Source: Silurus meridionalis (taxonomy: Eukaryota > Chordata > Actinopteri > Siluriformes > Siluridae). From it: a stretch of DNA of 64,000 nt. Location: NCBI RefSeq assembly GCF_014805685.1, contig NC_060886.1, positions 26,450,652-26,514,651 on the forward strand, given 5' to 3'. A program made the position numbers and the translations under genes. This document shows positions 17,401-64,000 of the stretch, in pieces (position 1 is the first letter of the stretch; each line of letters opens with the position of its first letter). Below the pieces are notes generated by a model that was not told where the DNA came from, searched no databases, and saw only the letters and a program-made list of their open reading frames with translations.

Positions 17401-20334
17401 GGAGTGGACTATCATCTGTCTATCTGGATACATGATTACCTCACAAACTGACCACAGTATGTGAGGACTTGTGACTATGACTCTGACATGGTTGTCTGCA
17501 ACACTAGAGCCCCGCAGGGAATGGTCCTGGCTTCATTCCTCTTTACCGTCTACACTGCAGACTTCATGTTCAGCTCAGCAACCTGTCACCGGCAGAAGTT
17601 CTCTGATGACTCTGCCATTTTCGGCCTGATCACAGATGATGACAGGGAGTACAGAGGACTTATATAGAACTTTGTGGACTGGTGCAAACAGAGCTGCCTC
17701 CAGATAAACGCATGGAAGACCAAAGAACTGGTGGTGGATGAAACTTCATTATCACCAGTGAACATTCAGGGAAGGGACATTGTGAGAGTGGACTCATCTG
17801 AACAGCAAAATGGACTGGACAGATTATATTGAAGCAATTTATAAAAAAGAACAGAGCAGACTCTTTCTGCTGAGGAGACTAAGGTCTTCAGGAGTGCAGG
17901 GAGAGCTAGAAGACCTTTTTTTGACTCTGTGGTGGCCTCAGCCATCTTCTATGGTGTGATCTGCTGGTGCATCAGAATCTCTACTGCAGACAGGTAGAGA
18001 CTAGACAAGCTGATCAGGAAGGCCAGCTCAGTCCTAGGGATTCCCCTGGACACTGTACAGAAGGTGGGAGAAAGGAGGATGGTGGCTAAACTATCATCAT
18101 TGCTGGAGAACGCCTCTCACCCCCTGTATGAAACCATTTAGTCTATGAGCAGCTCTTTCAGTAACAGACTGTTACATCCTAAGTGTCTGAAGGTACAATA
18201 CAGAAGGTCTTTTCTCCCTGATGCTATTCAACTGTACAATCAGAGCTGCTCCCAGTGAACCAGTCACCATAATACACACTATTTTTGTGTTTTTAACTGT
18301 GCGATAATAACAATAATAACGTTTTGTGCAAAACTGTGCAATAACACCAATTGAAACCGTGCAATATTATTGATGTGCGATATGTTTGAAAGTGTAACTA
18401 CTTTATTCTGGGTTTTTTTTCTTATGTATTTATACACCGTGATATACTTGTATTATGTCTCTATTTTTTAGACATTTGCACATTTCTTTTCTTTGCTGTT
18501 GTAACACAAAAATATTTTATATGAAGATGAGGTGTTATTTAAGAGGAATATAAATCTGCGCTCCAGTACTTCAGCTGGTGCTGCTACAACTTTATTCTTG
18601 TAGTTTGACTTCATTCTCGTAGTGCTACGATTTTATTCTCAGAATCTTAGGGTTTTTTTTCACATCCCACTAAAACACCATAGTAATCTTTGGCTTGCTC
18701 ATCAGGGATTAAAATCTACACTCAGGTTTCACAGTTTTTGACACTGCTATTGTTGTTAAGTGTAAATAAAATGAATCTTAATCTTCTGCTTATCACTAAA
18801 TTGTGCTGGTCATGGTCCAAACCTGTTTATCAGTGTATCAGATGAGAAGATGTGATGATAAAAGGTCAGTATTAAATACCTGTGACGTGACTGCACCCTC
18901 CACAATACCAGCAGCATAAGCCTGCAGTGTGTCGTTGTACTTGCCATTTGTTTTGACTTCCAGATATGACCACCTGGTAAAAAAAACAAAACATTTTTGG
19001 TCCTATTTAAAATGATACATTTATTTGTACCTCTGATATCTACAAATTATAATAGTCACAAACATGTGACTAATAAAGATGCATATTTTTGGCAACAATG
19101 GCAGGAAAAAGCTTCCATGAGAGAGGAAAGACTAGATTTAAATAGACACATCCTCTTCTGGGTAAAAACAGTGTGATTATGAATCATTACAATGACTGAA
19201 GGACCAATCAACCAATAGAAATAAAGCACAAATATACAATCTTGAATATATTTATGAATTAGAAATTTTCACAAAGGCTAAGAGAAAGTTAAGTCCTTTC
19301 TTATTCTCCATAAGTATTTAAGCTCTTTAGACAGAAATAGCTACTTGAAAAAGTTGTTAAATTAAGGTCTACAATATGGTGCTTTATTGGGAAATTAGTA
19401 GTACGTATGTAGTCAGCTTTCAGAATAGTGGATCTGAAAGTGATTTTTTTTTAGGTTTGTGAACCTGTTGATCATGTATCCCAACAGTGTGAAAGTGTTC
19501 TGCAACTGAACAACTTCAAATAATCATTACAACAATGCATTTTGATAATGAGCAAATTCTTGAAAGGTCTAAGAAGAACGTAGGGTGCAAATTGCTACAT
19601 GATTTAATTGTGCATTCTTTTGAATACTGCGTTGTGAGCAAAAGATTACTAGACTGTAGCTGATGATCTAAAATCTTGTTTTTTTGAGTCGCTCTAAAGC
19701 ACTGCACGTTGCTGTACACTCGGACTACAGATGTGGAAGAGTAAATGATTGTAGTCTGTCTATACAGCGCCACCCAGAGGAGAAATCATTTTCTTTAAAT
19801 TCCTCTTAAACTATGAATTAAACTTTTCACGTTAGTTGTTTTGGTTATACTGATCTTGTTTCTCAAAGTAACGATGGCATGTTACCTATAACTTTAGCGT
19901 GTAATAACTGTGGAGGACCTGCTAATGATGTAAGGAAAGGAAAGGAAAGGTAGAAATCTGATCAGAGATCACAGATTAATATAAAAGATTATGTGTAGTT
20001 GAAGTCAAGGCAAAAAAATGTAAGCAAAGCAAAAGAGAGCAGATGAATGGGAGATGATCCCTCAGTCCTACCCTGTGTTTACAATGTCATCAGTGAAGTT
20101 AACGAATGCGACAGGATCTGTTTGGAAGCCCTCCTTTAACTGCACTTGTCCTGTCTTCTGGTTAAACACTGCAGAGCGCAAGTGTGTGTGTGCATGCGAG
20201 ATCTCACACACACACAAAACATACAAGAGAAAGAGAAACATGGCGTTCAGCGCGACAACCAGAAAAAAAGACTGATAATCATGTGATTTTAGTCTCCAGT
20301 AGCAGTCACGTGACCCCCGTGGGATGTGTCCCAA
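7939..20334 (-). CDS. plbd2: plbd2, putative phospholipase B-like 2 (complete, 12 exons)
   Basis: Exons from 5' to 3': 20334-20072, 18973-18880, 14742-14590, 13767-13667, 12914-12700, 12616-12522, 12134-11974, 11818-11723, 11111-11040, 9478-9326, 8621-8459 and 8109-7939. All junctions keep phase. The product matches human PLBD2 throughout, including NARSDLNPANG-like AISARSDLNPANG, NSGTYNNQWM, and the GSGSCSALIKLLPG motif holding the nucleophile Cys of this N-terminal-nucleophile hydrolase fold. PLBD2 is a soluble, glycosylated lysosomal protein made as a precursor and cleaved; its physiological substrate is not settled. The N-terminus has a hydrophobic signal segment (FFLVVALNAMFLFLLYVLCVC). 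Translation may start at 20334 or at the internal Met at 20241. The last intron is GC-AG. The gene converges on fbxo47. Confidence 0.95.
8459..8621 (-). CDS. plbd2: plbd2 exon 11, followed by a GC donor
   Basis: Acceptor TGTGTCAG. Reads NENAISARSDLNPANG-like GENAISARSDLNPANG and ends HGGTDMK. The base pair after AAG is GC (AAG then GCAAGA), which is the usual consensus of U2-type GC-AG introns. Confidence 0.93.
8660..8727. repeat. (TA)n microsatellite in a plbd2 intron
   Basis: A TA run of about 68 bp directly abutting the truncated left end of the Tigger-like element that follows. Confidence 0.95.
8736..9247. mobile_element. Tigger/pogo-like non-autonomous element, left end lost
   Basis: The right end reads GGGGGACCACTG followed by TA; inverted it is CAGTGGTCCCCCGGTTATCG. 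The interior repeats the theme of TTCGAACGG-like words, as does the left side (GGTTAGCGAACGG). The expected CAGTGG left terminus is missing next to the TA microsatellite. Family assignment is by terminal style and is tentative. Confidence 0.6.
9326..9478 (-). CDS. plbd2: plbd2 exon 10
   Basis: Acceptor TGTTTTAG and donor GTATAA. Reads FDEVFNASGG, NPRAQIFQRNESLVTDM and MVHLMR. Confidence 0.95.
9479..11039. other. plbd2 intron, nothing firm
   Basis: AT-rich intron sequence with A-runs and short tandem AAAT repeats near 10940. I recognise no element. Confidence 0.5.
11040..11111 (-). CDS. plbd2: plbd2 exon 9
   Basis: Acceptor TTTTTTAG with a strong polypyrimidine run, donor GTAAGC. Reads GMIRTADKTEELYNTSYWAS then YNIP. 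Confidence 0.94.
11723..11818 (-). CDS. plbd2: plbd2 exon 8
   Basis: Acceptor TACTTCAG and donor GTAATT. Reads YNNQWMIVDYKSF and ends VLTVLEQIP. Confidence 0.95.
11974..12134 (-). CDS. plbd2: plbd2 exon 7
   Basis: Acceptor CATTTCAG and donor GTAAGG. Reads VTLETTIGN, then VMEWLRNIVANRLA, then WADIFSQYNSG. Confidence 0.95.
12522..12616 (-). CDS. plbd2: plbd2 exon 6
   Basis: Acceptor TTCTTCAG and donor GTAAAT. Contains FSSYPGSIFSGDDFYILSSG, matching human FSSYPGTIFSCDDFYILGSG. Confidence 0.95.
12700..12914 (-). CDS. plbd2: plbd2 exon 5, carries the catalytic Cys
   Basis: The acceptor is GCTCCAG ending at 12915; a nearer TTTTCCAG would break the frame. Contains GGDLEDLEAALNKS, then GSGSCSALIKLLPG with the predicted nucleophile Cys, then DTWNNYQSILRIMKKY. 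Donor GTGAAT. Confidence 0.95.
13384..13553 (-). mobile_element. tRNA-derived SINE (antisense to window)
   Basis: Reading the minus strand from 13553, the head is TAGCTCAGTGGTTAAG, an RNA polymerase III A-box-like sequence. The body contains GCCGCTGCTGGGAAGG. The tail ends GGATAAGGGCATCTGCCAAA then TAAATGTAAAT. The same head, body and tail recur in the SINE at 57885-58052. The B box is degenerate. Confidence 0.8.
13667..13767 (-). CDS. plbd2: plbd2 exon 4
   Basis: Acceptor TCCTTCAG and donor GTGAGT. Reads LLQLKGLEDGYNG and ends ...NPFGF plus two bases. LLQLKGLED is identical to human. Confidence 0.94.
14341..14440. repeat. (GATA)n microsatellite with a GGAT tail
   Basis: About 23 GATA units followed by a few TGGA units, inside plbd2 intron 3. 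Confidence 0.97.
14590..14742 (-). CDS. plbd2: plbd2 exon 3
   Basis: Acceptor AACTTTAG and donor GTATGT. Contains HWMNTLMGYC, LGYCQRLKEY and SPFWHQ, each with a clear human counterpart. Confidence 0.94.
15625..15705. repeat. AGAATAAAGTCGTA-type array, left copy
   Basis: Three degenerate units of GAGAATAAAGTCGTA. An inverted set of similar units lies at 18580-18660. Confidence 0.75.
16205..16288. repeat. Compound TA/CA microsatellite
   Basis: ACATAT, TA and ACACAC runs abut the left end of the following Tc1 copy. Confidence 0.85.
16286..17250 (+). mobile_element. Tc1-like element with broken transposase
   Basis: The left end carries CCGGCCACTTTATTAGGTAC, the familiar terminus of a fish Tc1 family. 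The transposase starts at 16432 (MGKKGDLSDFERG) and shows the paired-like helix-turn-helix SISETADLLGFSRTTISRVY. A frameshift and a deletion follow near 16785. Later fragments hold the three DDE landmarks: WSDESRF, QQDNAPCHKA and IEHLWD (the last after an in-frame stop near 17203). The right TIR is absent, so the copy is 3'-truncated. Confidence 0.9.
17285..18260 (+). mobile_element. Non-LTR retrotransposon remnant (reverse transcriptase, L2/CR1-like)
   Basis: The frames give FSSAFNTIQ, then APQGMVLASFLFTVYTADF and QKFSDDSAIFG; the last is the RT active-site box, usually xADD, here SDD. Then come WCKQSCLQIN, KTKELVVD, and a 3' segment with SNRLLHPK and RSFLPDAIQLYN. Several stops and frameshifts break it. 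The clade is by motif style only. Confidence 0.8.
18580..18660. repeat. AGAATAAAGTCGTA-type array, right copy (inverted)
   Basis: Reads CTACAACTTTATTCTTGTAG and ATTCTCGTAGTGCTACGA, the inverse of 15625-15705. Confidence 0.7.
18880..18973 (-). CDS. plbd2: plbd2 exon 2
   Basis: Acceptor TTTTACCAG and donor GTATTT. Reads WSYLEVKTNGKYNDTLQAYA then AGIVEGAVTSQ, matching human YNDSLQAYAAGVVEAAVS. Confidence 0.93.
18974..20071. other. plbd2 intron 1, nothing recognised
   Basis: AT-rich intron with one short GGAAA run near 19935. No element identified. Confidence 0.5.
20072..20334 (-). CDS. plbd2: plbd2 exon 1 with signal peptide
   Basis: The ATG at 20334-20332 gives a 22-residue hydrophilic lead before a hydrophobic segment. 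The ATG at 20241-20239 gives a shorter, more typical signal peptide (MFLFLLYVLCVC). It ends ...NFTDDIVNTG at donor GGGTAGGA, joining G to TGG of exon 2, as in human ETGW. Confidence 0.85.
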
Positions 20335-20780
20335 TTCGCCTTCTTCACAGCTTCACTGAGTAAAGATCAGCTCATTAAAAAACATCGATAATATAATGCT
20401 TAACGAAAAAAATAACTTAACAGCTGTTTTCATCGACATTTCATCACAATGTCCAGATTTTCTTGAAAAGTCTGTCTTTATATATACCTATAGGTGTAAC
20501 TACGACCAAATCAGCTTCTTCTCCTCTCTGTTATTTTGGAATTAAAAACAGCTATTAAATCTACACGAATATATTTGAGCTTGTAGGTTTTGCTACAGAT
20601 GCGGTTTGCTGGCTTTGACTGAGGCTCTGTGATCATCCAATCAGCTGCCGACGTGTTCAGACGCCTTCTAAGGGGCGTTAAAGTGGCTGAATCGCAGTCT
20701 GATTGGTTAAAGCCTCAGGTTCATGAACCATAGTTTATAAATAAGACACTAGGTGGCGCAGCTCCATGAAAAAACGCACC
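20335..20780 (-). promoter_or_regulatory. Putative plbd2 5' flank and promoter
   Basis: It lies directly upstream of the plbd2 start and is richer in GC and CpG than its surroundings. It has CCAAT boxes on the minus strand (ATTGG at 20702-20706) and on the plus strand (CCAATCAG near 20637). It also holds a CTCF-like motif at 20745-20762. No transcription start can be fixed from sequence alone. Confidence 0.4.
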
Positions 20781-21164
20781 CAAGACAAACGTTATAAAAT
20801 GAAGGTAATTGCGGAAGTCCTAAGAGGCCTTGCGTTATATGTTTTTCTTTTTGGTGTTCTAGTTATCACTAATTTTCACATGATCTCGACATAACAAAAG
20901 CTGTTTTCTCGTCATCACGATTTGATTTTTTTATGATCTGGACATAAACATTGTTTCCTCGTGATCACAAGAATCCTCTTGTGTATTCGGCATAAGAGCA
21001 TATTCTACAGGATAATGGATTATGGATAATAACCATAACCATTTGTGACAGATTTCACGTGGACGTGCGCCGGAAGCACAAATGGTTATGGATCTCGATG
21101 CTGCTGCTATAACGCTGCCTCAACAATATAACCAAATACACATTAAAATTAAGAGCTGTACTCC

Positions 21165-23237
21165 AGGCCTCCTTACAAACCAGCCATTAGGGGGGCACAA
21201 GCCAGTGCACTCTTAGTGCCGGTCCCAAGCCCGGGTAAATGGGGAGGGTTGCGTTAGGAAGAGCATCCAGCGTAAAACATGTGCCAAATCAAATATGCAC
21301 CCGCGATTAAGAAATTCATACCGGATGGGTCGAGGCCCGGGTTAACAACGACCACCACAGGTATCGTTAGCCGACAGGGTACCGGTGGAAATTGGGCTAC
21401 TGTTGGCCGAAGGAGGAGAAGGAGAGGAGGAAGACGTCTACAGAGACGGCAGGGAAAGGAGCAGTGTAGGAGAGTAGAGGTTCGGGTTGGTACTTTAAAT
21501 GTGGGTACTATGACTGGTAAAGGGAGAGAGGTAGCTGATATGATGGAGAGGAGAAAGGTAGATATGTTGTGTGTTCTGGAGACCAAGGTGAAAGGGAGTA
21601 AGGCCAGGAACATTGGAGGTGGGTTTAAACTGTTTTATCACGGTGTGGATGGGAAGAGAAATGGTGTAGGGTGATTCTGAAGGAAGAGTACAGTAAGAGT
21701 GTAGTGGAGGTGAAGAGAGTTTCTGATAGGGTGATGAACATGAAGCTGGAAGTTGAAGAGATGATGATAAATGTCATCAGTGCTTATGCTCCACAAGATT
21801 GTTGTAAGATGGAGGAAAAGAAAAAATTCTGGAGTGAATTAGATGAAGTGGTGGATGGTGTACCTAGAAATGACCGATTGGTGATTGGTGCAGACTTTAA
21901 TGGGCATGTAGGTGAAGGGAACAGAGGTGATGAGGAGGTTACGGGTAGGTATGGTCTTAAGTAGAGGAATGTGGAAGGGCACAGGGGCTCGGTGGTGGTG
22001 AAGAGGTGCTGGATGATTGAGAAACTACTGCAGGAGTGATGAGGGAGGCAGAGAACAAGAACACTGGTCAATCAGGAGCATGTTTACGAGAGCGAGAGAG
22101 AGAGAGAGAGAGAGAGAGAGGTAACAGGAATAAAGGTTGGTCAGCATTCTTAGTTTAACTGTTTAAGGACACTCTACAGTGTGATCATGGTGTAAGTTGG
22201 GGCTCCATAGAGAAAAGATTTAAGACCTAATAAAGACCTACAGACAAAAAAGCTAGACTAAATGAATGTGCTAACACTGGGACAGTGTTTGAGTCCCAAA
22301 CACCAATTGGAAGACTGTTTCATTACTGTGAGGCTTTGTAAGAGAAAGCTCTGAAGATCTGGCCTAAGACAGTTCATTGCAGAACACCAAACCTTGGAAA
22401 AAGAACGATTTACATCAACAATTTTGTAATCTAAAAGGAGTACTTAATAATAGTCATTATTATAAATGATTATTAGGCTTTTTGATTAGTGTCAAAAAGA
22501 ATCCATAAAAAAGGCCATTGGATTTGTGATTATTTTCAGCTTTTATGTCGAATTGCAACTTATGAAAGTCAGTAGGAGTAAGACAGAATACATGTGTGTG
22601 AATGAGAGAGAGGGCAGTGGAGTGGTGCAGTTGCAGGGAGAAGAGGTGGTGAAGGTGGAGGAGTTCAGGTACCTGGGAACAACAGTGCATAGTAATGGAG
22701 AGTGTGTTAGAGAAGTGAAGAAAAGAGTGCAGGCAGGGTGGAGTGGGTGGAGAAGAGTGATAACAGGAGTGATTTGTGATAGAAGAGTATCTGAGAGAGT
22801 GAAAGGGAAAGTTTATAGGACTGTGGTGAGACCTGCGATGTTGTATGGTTTAGAGACAGTGGCATTGAGTAAAAGGCAGGAGGTGGAGCTGGAGGTAGCA
22901 GAGCTGAAGATGTTGAGGTTTTGTTGGGAGTGACGAGGATGGACAGGATTAGAAATGAGTTTATTAGAGGGACAGCACATGTTAGAGTAGAACATTTTGG
23001 TGACAAGGTGAGGGAGGCAAGATTGAGATGGTTTGGACATGTGCAGAGGAGGGACATGGGGTACATTGGTAGGAGAATGCTGAGAATGGAGCCACCAGGT
23101 AGGAGGAAAAGAGGAAGTCCAAGGAGGAGGTTTATGGATGTGGTGAGGGAAGACATGCAGGTAGTTGGTTTGAAAGAGGCAGATGTAGAGGACAGGATAT
23201 GGAAACGGATGATCCACTGTGGCGACCTCTAACTGGA
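21165..23237 (+). mobile_element. RTE-like LINE (CFDP2-type), copy A, internally deleted
   Basis: The 5' untranslated segment (about 21165-21430) runs into an endonuclease domain: RVGTLNVGTMTGKGREVADM, ISAYAPQ and GADFNGHVG. From about 22080 to 22540 the LINE sequence is replaced by an AG run and unrelated sequence, removing most of the RT. The 3' part resumes with [17 protein letters not shown] and RRWFGHVQRRD-like RWFGHVQRRD. It ends with the family 3' terminus, GATCCACTGTGGCGACC (23211-23227). The copy sits between plbd2 and lrrfip1. RTE is inferred from resemblance to CFDP2/BovB-like proteins. Confidence 0.88.
22091..22122. repeat. (AG)n microsatellite
   Basis: A run of GA dinucleotides at the breakpoint of the internally deleted LINE. 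Confidence 0.95.
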
Positions 23238-23239
23238 GC

Positions 23240-24950
23240 AGGCAGATGATGTCAAATTGCAACTTAAAGCCATATTTTACTTCTACACAGTAATCAATTA
23301 CTTGTCAGTTAGTTTGTAGACCATATAATTTAATGTTCTTAATAAACACTGTGCTTCTGATACAAATGACTACTTGACACCAATTTTATAAATAGAAATA
23401 TCTAGAAAAAAAAATAACTGGTGCAATTATAATTAAAACAATACAGTAAATGTTGGTGGTCCTTAAATCTTATTATTTAGTACTTATCAAATAATGCAGT
23501 TCACTTTCTAAAATTTTAACCCACAATTTCACTACAAGATTACAATTAGACAGTTTGGGATAGAATCAAATCTTTGAATCAATAAGTAAATAAATGTTAC
23601 ATTTCTGCAAAATTATATAATAAAAAGTCATAATCATAATTGACTGATAAAGGGACAAAAAATACATTACACACGTACATTTTAAGGCAAAAATATTTTA
23701 TTTAAAAAATAATGCAATGTACTGTACTTAGCATGACAACATTCTCCGTTTACATTACGCTTGTTGACAATTTCTTGTGTTTATGGGTTTTTGGCTTCTG
23801 TTTTTTTTTTTTTTTTTAGATGAGTGCAAAAACAGATATGTAAAAAATAATGTGGGGAAAAAAGTATTTTTTATTTTGTTCATTACTGAACATTTTATTG
23901 CACAATATACATTCCATACATTTCCATTTCAATTGATTTTAAACTTAAAAATACCGATTTGGTTCTCTTTAAGGAAATTGATTGCTTCATAATCTGAAAA
24001 CATTCAAACAAGTATTTTGTTTCTTCCCAACCTTGTTTCGGGGAAATACATTTTACTGAATCTTTGTTTAAGTAGTAAACATCATTGTATCATGTACATT
24101 TTTTAAGGGATCTCTTAATTGCTTTGGCTGTTATTATAGAATGTGCAGATCAGTATGATTCTGGAGTGACTTTAACCAGTAGCTCAAGACTAAACCTAAG
24201 CATACCTAAAAAGTGTGAAAATGCTTTAACTTCAGATGCAGTTTAATGACAGGCATGTGTTTTGACAAAGGCTTAAGGCTCAGTCTATTTGTCTGAATGA
24301 TTAGCTTTCTTCTATGATGACGTATTTCTATTCTGGTGAGAGTTGGCTTTTACTCTCTCCTGTTCATCTCAACACAACTATAGGAGATTTTGGAATGTTA
24401 GACTGAACTCTCCCCACCACAACTATTAAATAATTAAACATAATGGAACTAAACTGGAATATCTTTAAGAAAAATGTTGTTCATTACTCCTGTATAGTTC
24501 CAAACACTTGCAAACATCTTGCCAAGGATGTTTACCGAAGTTGTTTCGGCAGCTTGTGGCTGTTTAAAACATCAAACCTGTCAGTACTACACAAAATAAA
24601 AAATCAGCCACTAGAGTTTCACCAAAGCCGTGTCATTTACCATATTTTCCCCAAACTTCTTTAAACTGCCACCAAATGTTACAACACACACAAAGAAAAT
24701 CTTTTTGCACCTTCTGATCACTGCATATTAAGAGCTTCACTAAGGTTTTCCCACACTTCCTATGTAAACCTTGGATATTTCCTTATTACAACATTAAACA
24801 AAAATAAATAAAAAATATCATATTATTGTGTCTTTTGTATATTGAACTTAAAATCGAAAGAACCTGTACAGAGACGTGACAACATGCTTCAGAGCAGTCG
24901 GTGAATAAAACAGTGAAGGTTGAACTATGAGTGGGTTTAATTTAAGGCTA
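23240..24950 (-). other. lrrfip1 3' flank, probably including its 3' UTR
   Basis: AT-rich sequence downstream of the short lrrfip1 ending. TTTATT words (minus-strand AATAAA) occur, for example near 23892. I see no second gene. Confidence 0.4.
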
Positions 24951-63957
<39,007 letters not shown>

Positions 63958-64000
63958 CTGTAAAAATACACAGGTCATAAACAGGCAAGGTCACAAGATG

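Larger units (their letters stand above)
14743..18879. other. plbd2 intron 2, transposon-filled
   Basis: The 4.1-kb intron holds a CA-rich tract (14752-14802) and an unassigned repeat-like stretch around 15140-15560. It also holds a Tc1 copy and a LINE remnant, with inverted AGAATAAAGTCGTA-type arrays at 15625-15705 and 18580-18660. Confidence 0.7.

Noticed and set aside
21279..21674. A 131-codon Arg/Gly-rich frame as a host gene
   Set aside because: It runs into the LINE endonuclease and shares its 5' segment with the SINE at 58872-59069, so it is the LINE 5' end.

Overview
The window is vertebrate nuclear DNA. Long AT-rich introns, GT/AG splice sites, the density of Tc1/mariner, RTE-like and L2-like transposons, and three recognisable vertebrate genes point to a ray-finned fish. 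The repeat load would fit an otophysan teleost, but I cannot fix the species. No operon, CRISPR array, phage or other prokaryotic system is present.

Three protein-coding genes were built by joining exons by hand, checking splice sites, reading phase and remembered human orthologues. (1) The 3' half of fbxo47 (+), six exons from 207 to 5443; its 5' exons, including the F-box, lie left of the window. (2) A complete 12-exon plbd2 (-), 20334 down to 7939, convergent with fbxo47. It includes a GC-AG intron and has a decayed duplicate of its last exon about 1 kb downstream. (3) lrrfip1 (-), 19 exons from beyond the right edge (first seen at 63957) down to 24951. This gene has two mutually exclusive endings, both entered in the same phase from the exon at 34911-34803. 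One is a 2.3-kb acidic, Lys-rich terminal exon (32709-30414). The other is a short chain of coiled-coil exons ending at 24951. The large exon carries a 60-bp (20-residue) coding tandem repeat with a one-base frameshift inside it.

Most other sequence is mobile-element debris. There are several Tc1/mariner copies of different families (445-2599, 6464-6723, 16286-17250, 28080-28560, 29167-29671, 42290-42860, 51987-52928, 56085-56520, 57840-59330, 60769-61877). There are four copies of an RTE-like, CFDP2-type LINE (21165-23237, 35884-38727, 45081-47356, 54797-55582). Remnants of L2/CR1-like LINEs lie at 17285-18260, 39040-40690 and 41430-42110. tRNA-derived SINEs lie at 13384-13553, 57885-58052 and 58872-59069. 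There is a foldback element at 48022-49454, three copies of a TIR element beginning with a TTCCGGACTATAAG-like motif, Tigger-like elements and a hAT-like element.

The points most worth a second look are: the coding minisatellite and frameshift in the large lrrfip1 exon; the two GC-AG introns supported by reading phase; the duplicated plbd2 terminal exon; the 1.13-kb uninterrupted (AT)n tract that grew inside a Tc1 inverted repeat; the SINE whose body matches both ends of the LINE copies in this window; and the nested foldback element. I found no clearly new molecular system; the novelty is structural.
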